From Chlamydomonas reinhardtii (lineage: Eukaryota; Chlorophyta; Chlorophyceae; Chlamydomonadales; Chlamydomonadaceae): a DNA stretch of 64,000 nucleotides. The position numbers and the translations under genes were made by a program. The notes beneath the pieces are model-generated. The model did not search any database. It was not told the origin of the DNA and worked only from the letters and a program-made list of their open reading frames with translations. Positions 1-10,581 of the stretch are shown piece by piece. Numbering within the stretch: position 1 is the stretch's first letter; the number at the start of each line of letters is the position of its first letter. The stretch is taken from NCBI RefSeq assembly GCF_000002595.2, contig NC_057015.1, positions 7,053,681 through 7,117,680 of the forward strand, in the 5' to 3' direction.

Positions 1-2
1 CA

Positions 3-2880
3 CACTGTACGGACAAAGCATCCATCTTGGAGGCTATCCACACATATTTCCAGGACCAAGGGGCCACCATCACTGGGCCGCGCACTGGCAACTATAAACC
101 CGAAGACAGACACCCGAACACCAGGTACCCTTTTGACCCCAGCAACAGAACCGCACCAGACACTTTCAAACTGCACAGTACATGCAGCCCGACTACCCAC
201 GCACTGCTGCCAAGCATCTCCGACAGCGCCAATTTTGACACATGCATAGACCACCTAAGCAGAAACAAATCCCCGGGACCCGACGGCATTCCAAACGAGC
301 TACTACGCGCCCTACCGACACCCTTGCGCACGGCACTCCACAACCTACTTATCCTAATGTGGGTCAGGGCCCACACACCTGCCTCGTGGACTGCCAGCGA
401 GACTGTCCTGCTCCCCAAACCTGGAGACCCCCTTCTGCTTAAGAACTACCGCCCTATTGCCCTGGCCAACACCACGTATAAGCTCTGGACTAGTCTCATC
501 ACGGTGGCCATCTCTGACATATCACACGACCTGGACCTGTTCAGTGAAACTCAGGAAGGCTTCCTACGCTACCGTAACACGGAACGCCAGACCTTAAACC
601 TCGTTCACGCCCTAGAAGACGCCGGCCTGACTAACCAGGATATCTATGTTATGTACGCAGACTTCTCCAGCGCCTTCAACACCATATCACATGACCGCCT
701 ACTGGAAATTATGTGGGACCTGGGGATGCCCCATGACTTGATACGCGTCGTACAAAACCTTTACGCAAATGCCCGTACTTACATACGCACTGAACACGGC
801 CTTACCTCCCCGGTACACATTGAACGAGGCACAGTCCAGGGCGACACACTCTCCCCTGTACTCTTTCTGATGTTTATCGAACCGCTTATACGGTGGCTCC
901 ACGTCAGTGCTCGTATCTTCCATCTACACTGTAGAAATGTGCCCAAAATCCGCCGAAGGCGGAGAAAAAATTTTGGGTTTGGGTGCCACGCATCTACGCA
1001 GTGTAGACGGTTTTGGCCGGTTTTGGCGCAAAAATGGGGGAAGCGTAGACGTTTTAGGGGGCTTGGGGGCTTAAGTGTAGACGCCGCGGTCAGGGTCATC
1101 TACGCATGTGTAGATGCCGGGTGCCTGAGGGCATCTACAAGATACGAGCACTGCTCCACGTAGGAGGCCGCGGCTACTCCTACGGCTGCTTACCAAACCA
1201 CCTCAACAACAGGTACCACTGCTCCTCAGCCGCCTACGCCGATGACCTGGCGGTGCTTACAAACACCTTGAGCGACCTACGCATTCAATGCGACAAAATC
1301 CACCGCTACTCGGCATGGGCGGGCCTCCAGGTGAACCACGCCAAATGCCGAGTCACGGGAATCCTGCACCGAAGAGCCCAGCAGGACAAAGGCCTGAACG
1401 GTCCCACCTGCAACCGTACCCTCAAATCAATGCTTGAGAACAAAATCCACATTGGCGACAAACCTGTGCCTTACCTCCCCGCAACCGAACCCTTCAAATA
1501 CCTGGGAGTACAGATAACCATGAACTTGCACTGGGGACCCCAGTTTGCCTACCTATGCGATGCCATCAAAGAAAAAAGTGCCAACCTGCAAACGTCTCTC
1601 GCGTCACCAGAACAATGCCTGCGAATTATAAAATCCTGCATACAGTCTATGGCAGCATACAGCTTTGCGGTTATGCCGTACACGGAGAACGACATCCGCA
1701 CCCTTGACGCCATGATTGCGCGGCTGGCAAAGAAGTGTTACCGCCTCACCCCTGGGTTCCCGACACGTGCCACACTTGCCCCTGCGGACATGTCAGGCCT
1801 TGGGGTTGGCTCCCTCCTGCCCTTATATGCCCAAAAAGCCACACGGGCTTTGACCCTTGCCCTGAACGACCCCGGCAGACTAGGCATGGTCACGCATGCC
1901 CTGCTGGAACTACAAAGCCGCATCGCCGGCACGGCAGCCATACACAAACTACGTCGGGAAAGCCACTTCTACACCACACTCAAACAACTCAGTATCATGC
2001 GAGAATACGACATCACCCTGTGGGACCACGGAGCGCCGTATGCCGGCCCCATCAACACCATCATCCAAGCAGTGAACCGTAACCCCCGACCCATCCCACA
2101 CCACCTCGTACATACGCTGGCGCAGGCCGGCCTGGACCTCAGAGCCCTGATAAGCACGGAACGCACGAAAGAAGGCCTAACCTGCCTGATTCCCTCCGAT
2201 TGCCTGTTCCTCCGCCTCCCCCGCAACCAATGCAAACGTCAACACCGTATCGCGCTGAACAGGCTGAGCCTATGCCTTAGTGCCGAAGGTGCCCCAGCCC
2301 GCGCGGCTCCATATGACCAGCCGGAGACCTACAACTGCCACCTGCCCCTCCCTCAGCAATACCGTGCCCTCCCGGCGACACCCGCCTTCGCGGCCCTGCT
2401 CCCGCAATCCGCCACAGCCACCGGCGCCCCCCAGACCACTCTCATGGCCCACCGTCAACATATGACCACCCTACACCCCGAGCCAAACTCGACCCAACCA
2501 CACGCGCCCACCGCTTTTAACGCAACCGCACCACGCGCACCCCGGGCCGCCCAGCCCCGAGGCGTGCCCACGCGCCAAGCTGCCCTCACCCGCCACCTTC
2601 GCCCCGTTGAGACTGCATGCGCACTGGCGACCATACCCGCACCACCGACGCAGGCAGGCACGCCCGACCCGAACCACACCGCCACACCCATCGCCCTAGC
2701 CCAGGGTACAGCACCCACCCTGCCCCCCGCCGACGCTCCAGCCACGCAGCCTGAAACCCAAACCAACACCAACAAACGCAAGCGGATTAAACTGCAGGTT
2801 AAGAAAGTGAAGGGACCGTCCGCCTCTAAACGCCTGGAACGGAGAATCGAAGCGGAGCCACGACACGACCCACTTGAATG
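3..2880 (+). pseudogene. LINE reverse transcriptase half, interrupted by a MITE
   Basis: The frame is open from base 3 with no start inside the window. RT motifs appear in order: SPGPDGIPNELL (about 270-310), the YRPIALANTTYK block (about 446-480), YADFSSAFNTISHD (motif A, about 655-700), GTVQGDTLSP (motif B, about 828-860), then YADDLAVL (motif C, catalytic Asp pair, about 1235-1260). A 249-bp insertion plus its 8-bp duplication sits between motifs B and C, so the reading frame changes there and the copy cannot encode a continuous RT. The tail (about 2340-2875) is Pro/Ala/Thr-rich with a basic KRKRIKLQVKK segment. Beyond about 2880 the frame runs on by chance into the next gene and is not LINE sequence. 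Confidence 0.85.
905..1153. mobile_element. Non-autonomous hAT-type MITE in the LINE RT
   Basis: A 249-bp insert has perfect 15-bp terminal inverted repeats (left CAGTGCTCGTATCTT, right its exact complement) and is flanked on both sides by the 8-bp duplication CTCCACGT (897-904 and 1154-1161). An 8-bp duplication with CAGTG-type ends is the hAT signature. Inside are several copies of a CATCTAC/GTAGATG motif near both ends, likely transposase-binding subterminal repeats. It has no coding capacity. Removing it joins the two RT reading frames exactly, which supports the boundaries. Confidence 0.93.
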
Positions 2881-2937
2881 CGCTTTAAATTGCAAGAGAG
2901 GGCTTTCGTGCACTACCCTACCTCACAACCATCCAAC

Positions 2938-5089
2938 ATGGTCGCCCGTGTCTGCAAGCTCCTTATCAAGGATCCCGACCATCCCAACAAAGTCTACCAT
3001 CAGTGGGCGACAACGATTTCGCCTGGAACGTTCAGGGGGGATCTTCTCCCCGAGACGGACTCCACCGTCAATTACAAGCTCTCTGTGGACCCCGAGGACC
3101 CCGAGGACCCCGTGGAGTATTATTCGCCGGAGCAGGTTCTGGCGTTTGCTCTCGAGTACCTGGCCAGCGGCTCTGACGGGCCCGCCTGCCCCCTTCCCTG
3201 CGCCTCGTGGGATGCGGAGAAGCAGAGGCTGACCCTCACCATTGTGCGCGAGTCCAAGCAGGACCCCATCAAGAAGCCCAAGAAGAGCAACGCGAAAGAG
3301 CCCATCACTCGCGTGCGAACGCCGGACTCCGCGCTGTTCATGGAGGCCGTCCGTCGCTTCTACCCCTTCGCCAAGCGCGGCCCTGGCGAAGGCCCCCGCC
3401 TGCTCAACACCAGACTGGCCGCCAATGGCGAGTTGAAAAAGTATTGGCAAGACAAGATGGCCGCGGCCTACGCCTGGAGCCTGAAGCGAGGCATCACGTT
3501 GTCGCGCGAAGACTTCCAGGCCGACTGGACAAAGTGAGTTTTTGTTCTTCTGTATTGGCATGGGAAGGACGCTAGAATGCGGAGGAATGTCAGTAGCATG
3601 AGCGATGAGGAATAGGGGGATGAGAGTGGACTTGACCGCGTTGACTTGTTGAACTGACCGTAGTTAATTCTTTATACATAATGTTGCTTCATCCTACTAC
3701 TCTTTCACAACATATCCAGGAAGGCAACCGACTTCAACGCCAAGCGCACCACTTACGAGAAGACGACCGCAGCCGCCCGCGCTGTCAAGGACAGTGAGTC
3801 TGCTTTCTAATTGTATATACTGTATAAGCACCTTGCAATGAGTGCGTTGAGAGACATGCGCGAGAGGCAGACTTTGCGTCAGTTTGACCTGGACCTTCTG
3901 CTCCATCCTCCATCCTCCACTGCGTGCTTGCAGAGAACCAGCCCAAGAATGAGCGTGGCTGGTACAAGAACGCATGGCGCAGCCAGTGGGGCAAGATGTG
4001 GGACGGCTACAAGCGCGACCCTGTGCGCTTCACGGCTGGCGAGAAGCAGACGCTGACGGAAGAGGAGGTCGGTCTTTGCAAGGAGCTTGAGTCTTTGCTG
4101 CCAAGCCGGGCTTCCGCGAGCGTCAAGGACGCCAAGGTGTCCTACGGTGCCATCGACGCCGGGGGCCTTCTGGTGGGTTACTTTCTTACATAGCCAGACT
4201 GTCAGTGCGTGCTTCGCTTACGAGCGCATCCTTACTGCTGATATGACCAGGCGCGGTTGTTGGTGAATGTCTGTTGCGCTTACACAACTCTGCTGCTTCT
4301 TGCAGGGACCGCTGGCCAAGGCCTTGAGCGGCCTCTCTTCAAAGACCAAGCGCTCCTCTCTGGGGTCCACAGGCGCCGTCGACGTCGCCGCCGCACCCCA
4401 GCCCAGCCCGCCCATGCCCCCGCCCATGCCCCCGCCCATGCCCCAGTCCAGCCCAGGCGCCATCGACAAGCTGGCCGCGGCGGGTGCCGAGCGCGTGAAG
4501 GTAAGACCACTGTGATCATGTTCTCTGCGCGCGTCGTCTAATATGGCTCGCTGCGTAAGTCGTTTACTTCTGCACTGGAGATGGTCCCTTGCGGCATAGG
4601 TGCCAGGCACCACTGCGGACGGACCGTCCCGTCGTGCAAGTTCGCTTTCACAGCATTGCGGCACACTTGCTGTCATGCAGGCGCTGGGCGACAAGAAGCG
4701 GACGGATGCGAAGAAGCGCAAGGATGAGAGGACGGCCGAGGCGCCAGCTAAGGTGAATGGGGGATCGAGCTTCCGTCGTCTGGTTCAGGGTGTGTGTGGC
4801 AGCATTGTTGGTGCTCTCGGGTGGGGTTCAGCAGAATGCATTCTTAATGCATGTGGTTCTTGGTCTACGCCAGTGTACTCTTGCGTGTTTTCTTTCACCA
4901 ATTTATGATGGCGAATCATTGTTGCGCCTACGCCCCCATCCCATGCAGAAGCACAAGGGCGATGAGGTGGTAGCCCCGGCTGCCAAGGCCAAGACCGATG
5001 CCAAGACTGCCGCTGAGGGCAAGGCTGCCAAGGTTCCGGCCGCGAAGGCTGGCAAGGCCGCCAGGGGCAAGGCCGCCAGGGGCAAGTAG
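2938..5089 (+). CDS. Six-exon gene of unknown function inside the LINE
   Basis: I do not recognise this protein. Exons 2938-3533, 3720-3793, 3934-4172, 4306-4500, 4681-4752 and 4949-5089 join with consistent phases (GTGAG/GTAAG/GTGGG donors, CAG acceptors) into about 438 residues. The N-terminal ~200 residues look globular and begin MVARVCKLLIKDPDHPNKVY. The middle is rich in Trp, Lys and Tyr (GWYKNAWRSQWGKMWDGYK); then comes a Pro/Met repeat, a KKRTDAKKRKDER basic stretch, and an Ala/Lys tail resembling histone-H1 tails, ending ARGKAARGK. A nuclear or DNA-binding role is only a guess from the tail. The start is the first ATG after the LINE sequence; only about 50 bp separates them, so its promoter is either very short or supplied by the LINE. 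Composition is like host genes, not like the LINE. It may be cargo of a transposon or a captured host gene. Confidence 0.7.
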
Positions 5090-5517
5090 ACTGCCGATGC
5101 TGGTGCTACATGGATTGTACAATGTTCGGACTAGGCCTAGTACGGCTTATTCTGGACTTAGCTACCGAGCATTAGGATGTTTGGACCCTGTGTAGACCAC
5201 CTAGCGGTAGTATGTTTGGACCCTGTGTAGACATCCACTCCAGCATGAGCGAGTGGCATTTGAGGACTGCTGTGCTGCATGTGCATGACAGTGAGACTGT
5301 GATGGGCGACAGAGCGCCTTTGACTGTGATGCACTTACTGTCAGATCGTAGTTGCGTGGAAAGCGAGTGAGATGGTCGGTTCAGGTAATCCTGAAACATG
5401 TGTGCAGCCAGGGTCCGCCGCAGATGTGGGATAGAGGCAGTGTAACGTGCTCTGGAATGAAGAGTTTCATGTGTTTCTCCGTGGATTGTACGGTTCCCCC
5501 GTGTTTCTGTTTTCGAA
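5090..5517. other. 3' flank of the LINE-embedded gene
   Basis: No ORF is supported here. A 19-bp unit beginning GTTTGGACCCTGTG occurs twice in direct orientation at about 5178-5232. A TGTAA sequence at 5441-5445, the usual Chlamydomonas polyadenylation signal, would give the upstream gene a 3' UTR of about 350 nt. Confidence 0.4.
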
Positions 5518-5857
5518 TCGCGTCTCAAGACGCAGTGCGTCTCGTGCATCGCGTGTGTGTGAGACGCGGCGCGTCTAGGGTATCAGGCTAGCGTCTGGTG
5601 TGACGCATCGCGTTAGCTAAGACGCGCTCTCCATGCAATTGTACCGCGTCACGACTCGCGTTCCATTGCGTCTCGCAGACGCAGTGAAACGCGCTATCTG
5701 CAATGGTGCCCCGCTTCACTGTTTCTGGTTGCGTCCCCATCGCGTCTCTCCCGCGTCTCCCCCGCGTTTCCCCCTTAACGCGCAGCGTCTCGGCGCGTCT
5801 GACACCGCGTCTCACAGGTCAGACGCGGCCCAGACGCGCCCAGACGCGGTTTCCCGT
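5518..5857. repeat. GCGTC/GACGC-dense segment
   Basis: About 20 GCGTC or GACGC pentamers are packed in both orientations into 340 bp, many expanded to GCGTCTC or AGACGCG. It immediately precedes the point where LINE coding sequence resumes. Dense short motifs at an element end are typical of transposase-binding subterminal repeats, so it may be the right end of the inserted element, but no matching left-end cluster or clear target duplication was found. Confidence 0.55.
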
Positions 5858-5865
5858 TGTTATAG

Positions 5866-8800
5866 TGTACGCTACCGCGCCCACGCTACACTCGACAAAT
5901 ACCCACACACCTGACCACCCCGTATTTCCTAAACGACGGGGAACCACACAACCCAGTCCAAACCTACCTTCGCGACCACAATGCAACAAAGGCCCCACTG
6001 TGCGCGTATGACACGCCCGCCCGATGGGCACAGGCCGGAGACTTCATTATTGAACCTGAGCCCCCACGCTGGCCCACCATAACCGGGGCCGATCCCGCTA
6101 ACCCTGACGACCCCCGTGAAGCTGACCCCGACCCCAATGGCATGTCCCGCAAAGCTTATATGCTGGCAGAACGTGCGCTCTTGAGACAACGCACACAACA
6201 CCAAGACGGACGCCCACGCCTGATCACACGGTGGATGGGCATACGCGCGCAAGTAATGACTGGTGGCCTCCAATGGCCCAAGAATACCAGCGACGCCACA
6301 CGCGCTGCCAGCCAGCTGATCTTCTCCCTCTACTATGACCTGGAATCCGTATCACACGTCCACGCTGGCCCAATCCACAAACTGATTGCTGCGCCGGCCC
6401 GCAACGAACGCCCTCAAACCGCCCTATACTATGAAGTGGCCTGGAAGCCGACCACCATTGTGCGCGGAGCCGCTGCGGCCTATACGATCATGAAATACAC
6501 GGGAACACCACACGCTCACCTTGCCTACGGGCAGAGCTGCAGCCGGTACTTCGTACACATGCACTGGAACGTCACTAGCGAGCCCGCTAGCAAATGCCCT
6601 ACACTCCAGGGATGGCGCGCCGCGCACGCTGCCCACCTCCAACGACTATCCAAACCCCCTAGCGAGCCTACGCCTCCCCCACCCCGCGACTCACACCTGT
6701 CACCAGCCCAGCGTCAGGGCCGGTGGACCCCACCAGACGTGGAAGGAGCGGCGCGCCGACGCACCACCAGACAGAACACTCAAATCAACACCAAACCGTG
6801 CAACCCGTACCACGACATCTACCCCACGGGCGCCTACACCATACAGATTACGGACACATACACAGATGCACAAACCCTTGCACATATACACGGCCCTGAC
6901 GGACGCCACATTTCCAGCATCACCATGGGGACCCTACACACCCTCCACACCCGCTACAAACACGCCCTGGCCAGTAACCCAACCGAAACCGCATCTCTCC
7001 GTTCCCCAGGGGGTTTCCCCGAAGATGTTGCCAAATTACTCATCCGCACCCGTGTTGATGAAAAAGGCAAACCATGCAAAACAGCGCCGGCCCTCGAACG
7101 CTCCCTGCCGACGTGCCTAAAAACAACCCTACTCGACGCCTTGGCTGCGGCCCACCCCGACGAGACCAACCCGGCCCTCATGGAGCGCTTCGCCTCCCCA
7201 CTCAACTGCTCCAACCGTGTATGCCAATACTGGAGTGCCCAACCGGCCGATGCCCTCTTCGGGGCCACAACGGACGCCCTGTCTGCCCCCTTCACCGGCC
7301 TCTCCATCGCCCACCCCGGCCCCAACCCCGCCGCGTATACCAAAGCTCTGGCATGGGCCGTGGCCACCACGGAACTGCTCGAAGGGCAGATGGATCCGGC
7401 CATCACCCTCATGGTCATCCCGCACAACCACAAGAGCCCCCACACCCGCCTCTTCAGTAGCCCTCATGTCACACACATAGCGTACCTCCCGCCAGACACA
7501 CCCGCAACCAACCTAGATGAGGGGCTAGGCGACCTTAGCCCGGCCATCACCCTACGACACGGGTTAGACCTCCTACTCGTAGCCAACACAACAGGGGTGC
7601 AGGCCTTCACGGCCCGCAACAACCTTGCCAACCTCCAAGCCGCCCTTACAGACATCGGGGCCCAACCACCACGCCCCACCCGCACCACAGCCGCTGTAGC
7701 GCGATGGCCGCGCCGAATCACCCTCCCCGGAGACCGCCACCAACCCACCTCACGGACATACAGCCACCGAGCCCAAACCCGGGCGCGACAGGCAACACAC
7801 CGCACCCCGCCAACACCCCCGGCCCCGCCCACCTGCACAGTCTCCCCGCCCATCCAAGCGGAACTGAACGCCCTCCGGGACCGCTTCCCGGCCATCTCCC
7901 GGCCGCTCTACGACGCGGCCACTGTCATCTGGACGGACGGGTCGTGCATCAAAATCGCAGTAGGAGACGACGGGGCCGAAATGAACCAGCTTGGAGCCTG
8001 CGCCTGGACAGCGACAACGGGCGAACCACTCTACGTCGAACCAGGCGGCCTGAACAGCACCAATACCATTCAGCGCGCAGAACTATCCGCCATCCTGGCT
8101 GCGCTAAGACACTACCGCCCCCGCGCGCAACTCCTGGGGCTGACTAAGCTAGTGATTGCCAGTGACTCGCTGGTCTCACTGTACCTTATACGCAGAGCAA
8201 TTAGCGACCCAATGAAACTGACGCTGTCCAAACACAAAAACCTACTCAGCGACATTGTCAAGGAACTTAACGAGTGTGCCGACGAATTCCTCCCTGTCGT
8301 CTTCCTAAAGGTACGCTCACACACAGGCCTGGCAGGAAACGATGAGGCCGACAAAGGCGCGGCCCTGGTAGCCCAGCGTGACGCGGGCGCAATGAGCCAA
8401 GCGGTGCACCTGCCACCTGACGAGCCCTGGGCTAACATATGGTGGCCCAAACGGAACTCCGACAACTTTTACATCAGCGACCTGAACAGGGGAGTCCTGT
8501 CCTCACTACCCCCGCGGGCACAGCATGGATTCACAGACAGCACAACCGTCCTCGACAATTGGGCCGCCGCAGCAGATGGCGCGTGCCCTCAATCAAGCAA
8601 CCTAACCCTGGCCAGCCCCGCCCGCCACCCCTGGCTGGTAAAACAAATCCTATATGCCAGATACGGCTACCTATTCAATGCCACCCTCAAACGCCGTTAT
8701 GGACTGGGCGGAAACGGGTTGTGCCCCCTTTGCGAGGCACCCGACTCAGGAGGGCATATCCTTGGAGGGTGCTCTCAGCGGCAGATGAAAGGCGCATACA

Positions 8801-9396
8801 TCAACCGCCACAACATAGCTGTACAGCGAGTGGCTAAATGCATCTCCAAAGGAAGCTATGGCGGGGGCTACATGGTAATGGACGCGGGCCCACTTGCGGA
8901 CCTGCCCGAGTATGCATCTGGCCAAAGACCCCCTGCCTGGCTTTTCCGTAATGGCACACCCCCAGAGGTTATAGCCAGGCTCCGGCCAGACATTCTCTTC
9001 ATCCCCGCCCTCGACACTACAACGACACAACGCGAAGACTATCGGCCACCCCGCAACCGCAGCCGCACACCAATCTATATCCTTGAAATAGGATACAGCT
9101 CTGACTCCCAACACCTACACAAACGAGAAGAGAAGTCCCAACAACACCAAGAACTCAAACAACTCCTAGAAGAAGCTGGATGGACCGTCCACTACTCACC
9201 CGCCGAGTGCATCGCCCTAGGCGTCACTGGTACCATACCCGCAAACCTGGTCCCACTCCTGACCACCCTAGGCGTGTCCCCCAAGGCGGCCAAAACCTGC
9301 GGACACAAGCTCCACCACCATGCCGTTAATAGTGCTGGAGGCATAATTAAAGCCCGCAGGATCATGGAATACGGGCACACGAGGACCCCAGGGTGA
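5866..9396 (+). CDS. LINE C-terminal half: RNase H, CCHC finger, restriction-like endonuclease
   Basis: The open frame starts just after a stop at 5863 (first internal ATG at 6142) and runs uninterrupted to 9396. RNase H motifs are visible: VIWTDGSCIK (about 7925), the Glu in IQRAELSAILAAL (about 8070), ASDSLVSLYL (about 8160) and RSHTGLAGNDEAD (about 8310). A finger CPLCEAPDSGGHILGGC (C-x2-C-x7-H-x4-C, about 8720) is followed by RPDILFIPALD and then PIYILEIGYSSD (about 8985-9105), the RPD...E pattern of R2-like restriction-type endonucleases. The C-terminus has a KREEKSQQHQELKQLLEEAG helix. This is the distal half of the polyprotein whose RT lies upstream; separated from it, it lacks a start of its own. 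Confidence 0.85.
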   Translation, partial: CTLPRPRYTRQIPTHLTTPYFLNDGEPHNPVQTYLRDHNATKAPLCAYDTPARWAQAGDFIIEPEPPRWPTITGADPANPDDPREADPDPNGMSRKAYMLAERALLRQRTQHQDGRPRLITRWMGIRAQVMTGGLQWPKNTSDATRAASQLIFSLYYDLESVSHVHAGPIHKLIAAPARNERPQTALYYEVAWKPTTIVRGAAAAYTIMKYTGTPHAHLAYGQSCSRYFVHMHWNVTSEPASKCPTLQGWRAAHAAHLQRLSKPPSEPTPPPPRDSHLSPAQRQGRWTPPDVEGAARRRTTRQNTQINTKPCNPYHDIYPTGAYTIQITDTYTDAQTLAHIHGPDGRHISSITMGTLHTLHTRYKHALASNPTETASLRSPGGFPEDVAKLLIRTRVDEKGKPCKTAPALERSLPTCLKTTLLDALAAAHPDETNPALMERFASPLNCSNRVCQYWSAQPADALFGATTDALSAPFTGLSIAHPGPNPAAYTKALAWAVATTELLEGQMDPAITLMVIPHNHKSPHTRLFSSPHVTHIAYLPPDTPATNLDEGLGDLSPAITLRHGLDLLLVANTTGVQAFTARNNLANLQAALTDIGAQPPRPTRTTAAVARWPRRITLPGDRHQPTSRTYSHRAQTRARQATHRTPPTPPAPPTCTVSPPIQAELNALRDRFPAISRPLYDAATVIWTDGSCIKIAVGDDGAEMNQLGACAWTATTGEPLYVEPGGLNSTNTIQRAELSAILAALRHYRPRAQLLGLTKLVIASDSLVSLYLIRRAISDPMKLTLSKHKNLLSDIVKELNECADEFLPVVFLKVRSHTGLAGNDEADKGAALVAQRDAGAMSQAVHLPPDEPWANIWWPKRNSDNFYISDLNRGVLSSLPPRAQHGFTDSTTVLDNWAAAADGACPQSSNLTLASPARHPWLVKQILYARYGYLFNATLKRRYGLGGNGLCPLCEAPDSGGHILGGCSQRQMKGAYINRHNIAVQRVAKCISKGSYGGGYMVMDAGPLADLPEYASGQRPPAWLFRNGTPPEVIARLRPDILFIPALDTTTTQREDYRPPRNRSRTPIYILEIGYSSDSQHLHKREEKSQQHQELKQLLEEAGWTVHYSPAECIALGVTGTIPANLVPLLTTLGVSPKAAKTCGHKLHHHAVNSAGGIIKARRIMEYGHTRTPG

Positions 9397-9529
9397 TGTC
9401 CCCAACCGGCCCCCCTTGCGTGGTGAGGCGGCAGGGTAGGGGATGGGCCCCTACACTGACCCGCCTTGCGTTGCCCCGATAATCCACGCCAGGCCCTACG
9501 GGCCGGCGTTTCGATTATTATTATTATGG

Positions 9530-9770
9530 TGTGTGCTGTGTATGCCGGGAGCAGGGGCCACATAGTGGGGCTGGGCCGGGGCCGTGTCCGTGGTGTGTGC
9601 TGTGCATGCCGGGAGCAGGGTCGTGTCGGGGGCCACATAGTGGGGGCTGGGCCGGGGCCGTGTCCGTGGTGGGGGCGGGCGCTGGGACCATGGCCAATTC
9701 GGGGGCCACGTTGTGGGGGCTGGGCCGGGGCCGTGTCCATGGTAGGGGCAGACGCCGGGCCCGTTGCAGG
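9530..9770. repeat. GC-rich minisatellite downstream of the LINE
   Basis: Three to four imperfect copies of a ~60-bp unit (GGCCACATAGTGGGGGCTGG followed by GCCGGGGCCGTGTC) lie directly after the LINE (ATT)n tract. ORFs on both strands are repeat translations. It could be a target-site satellite or LINE 3' material. Confidence 0.7.
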
Positions 9771-10010
9771 CCTCCTCCGCTTGTCGTGTCCGACCGTGTC
9801 CCAATCACACCTCCCCTGAGTTGAATGCGGGGCTCGGCCCTTTTCCCAACTAATACAAAGCTGACACCCCTTGTACTTGTCCTGACCGCTTTTGGACGAC
9901 TTAGTGGAGGTATACCCGGTCTACACCATCACGCATCTTCGCCTGACATCGCCTGTGCCAGCGTACGATGAGTTGGAGGTACAGAGCAAGGGATCAAGGG
10001 GGAGCAAGGG
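9771..10010. other. Spacer before the MITE pair
   Basis: No gene is seen. The stretch about 9829-9895 (GGGGCTCGGCCCTTTTCCC then ACTTGTCCTGAC) resembles about 15023-15085 on the far side of the MITE pair in direct orientation, so it may be an older element end. Confidence 0.4.
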
Positions 10011-10581
10011 CACACGGGTCTGACGCTGGTCTGGAGAGGGGCAAAAACGTGTCCACACGTGTTTCTCCGCGCTCGCGCAGATTTAGCCTCCCTCTCTCCG
10101 GAGTTAAGTTATATGACATATAAGGATGTCAAAGTTTGGCTCCCGTCGCATTTTGTGAGGGTGCCTGTCGGCACATTTCGCGAGGCATGCTTTCGCCAGG
10201 GTCGCACTGTAAAGCCCCTGACCATCTAATCAGTTTTACAACTTATAGCATAGTCGACGGCAATCTAGTTTGGCGTTCAAGCAAACGGTCTGCGCGAGCT
10301 TGTCGAGCATGTTGACCGCGACATCACTTACTCGGCCACAAACATTTAAGGTCTCAGTAGTATTAAACAAATATGGATTGAACGCCGGTAGCTATTTCAG
10401 TGGTCAACCCGACCACCGTGTCCGACCGTGCCAAGCAGGCCAGAACGCACCCACCGGACGCCAGGCGGGTTTTAAGCTACTTGAGCTGCTGCCAAAAGTT
10501 GGGGTCTGATTCGCATCGCAAACCCTGTCAAACACCACATGCCGTTTGACCCCTTTTCCAGACCGGCGTCATACCCGTGTG
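10011..10581 (+). mobile_element. Left copy of a ~580-bp MITE
   Basis: It begins CACACGGGTCTGACGCTGG and ends in the complement of the closely related CACACGGGTATGACGCCGG, so the copy has its own terminal inverted repeats. It aligns along most of its length, inverted and diverged, with 14427-15022; shared blocks include AACGTGTCCACACGTG, TTATATGACATATAAGGATG and GCGAGGCATGCTTTCGCCAG. A possible 10-bp duplication GGAGCAAGGG lies on both sides. It has no credible coding capacity. Confidence 0.8.

Larger units (their letters stand above)
1..9528 (+). mobile_element. Dualen/RandI-type LINE, split by insertions, 5' end outside window
   Basis: A non-LTR retrotransposon runs in from the left edge and ends near a short (ATT)n tract at about 9515-9528. 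The sequence shows a reverse transcriptase (1-2880), then after a ~3-kb interruption an RNase H domain, a CCHC finger and a PD-(D/E)XK-like endonuclease (5866-9396). RT followed by RNase H and a restriction-like endonuclease is the layout I recall for Dualen (RandI) elements of Chlamydomonas, which also carry an upstream APE endonuclease; that part would lie outside the window. Two insertions interrupt it: a 249-bp hAT-type MITE at 905-1153 and the gene-bearing segment between about 2880 and 5866. The coding strand is rich in A and C and poor in G, unlike neighbouring genes. The family assignment is inference; LINE identity is firm. Confidence 0.85.

Noticed and set aside
2880-3232. Extension of the LINE frame into the embedded gene
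   Set aside because: The frame stays open by chance; the overlapping frame from 2938 gives a protein-like sequence with proper splice sites, and LINE-like composition stops near 2880.
2858-5885. CCACG as the target duplication of the gene-bearing insert
   Set aside because: The 5-mer occurs at both junctions in a frame-compatible position, but it is too short and common, and no terminal repeats support these exact boundaries.
6521-7120. 199-residue plus-strand ORF inside the LINE distal half
   Set aside because: It is an alternative-frame shadow of the RNase H/endonuclease polyprotein, rich in Pro/Thr because of the AC-biased strand.
9192-9824. Several long ORFs on both strands over the minisatellite
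   Set aside because: They are translations of the GC-rich tandem repeat and of the complement of the LINE coding region; no domain or start context.
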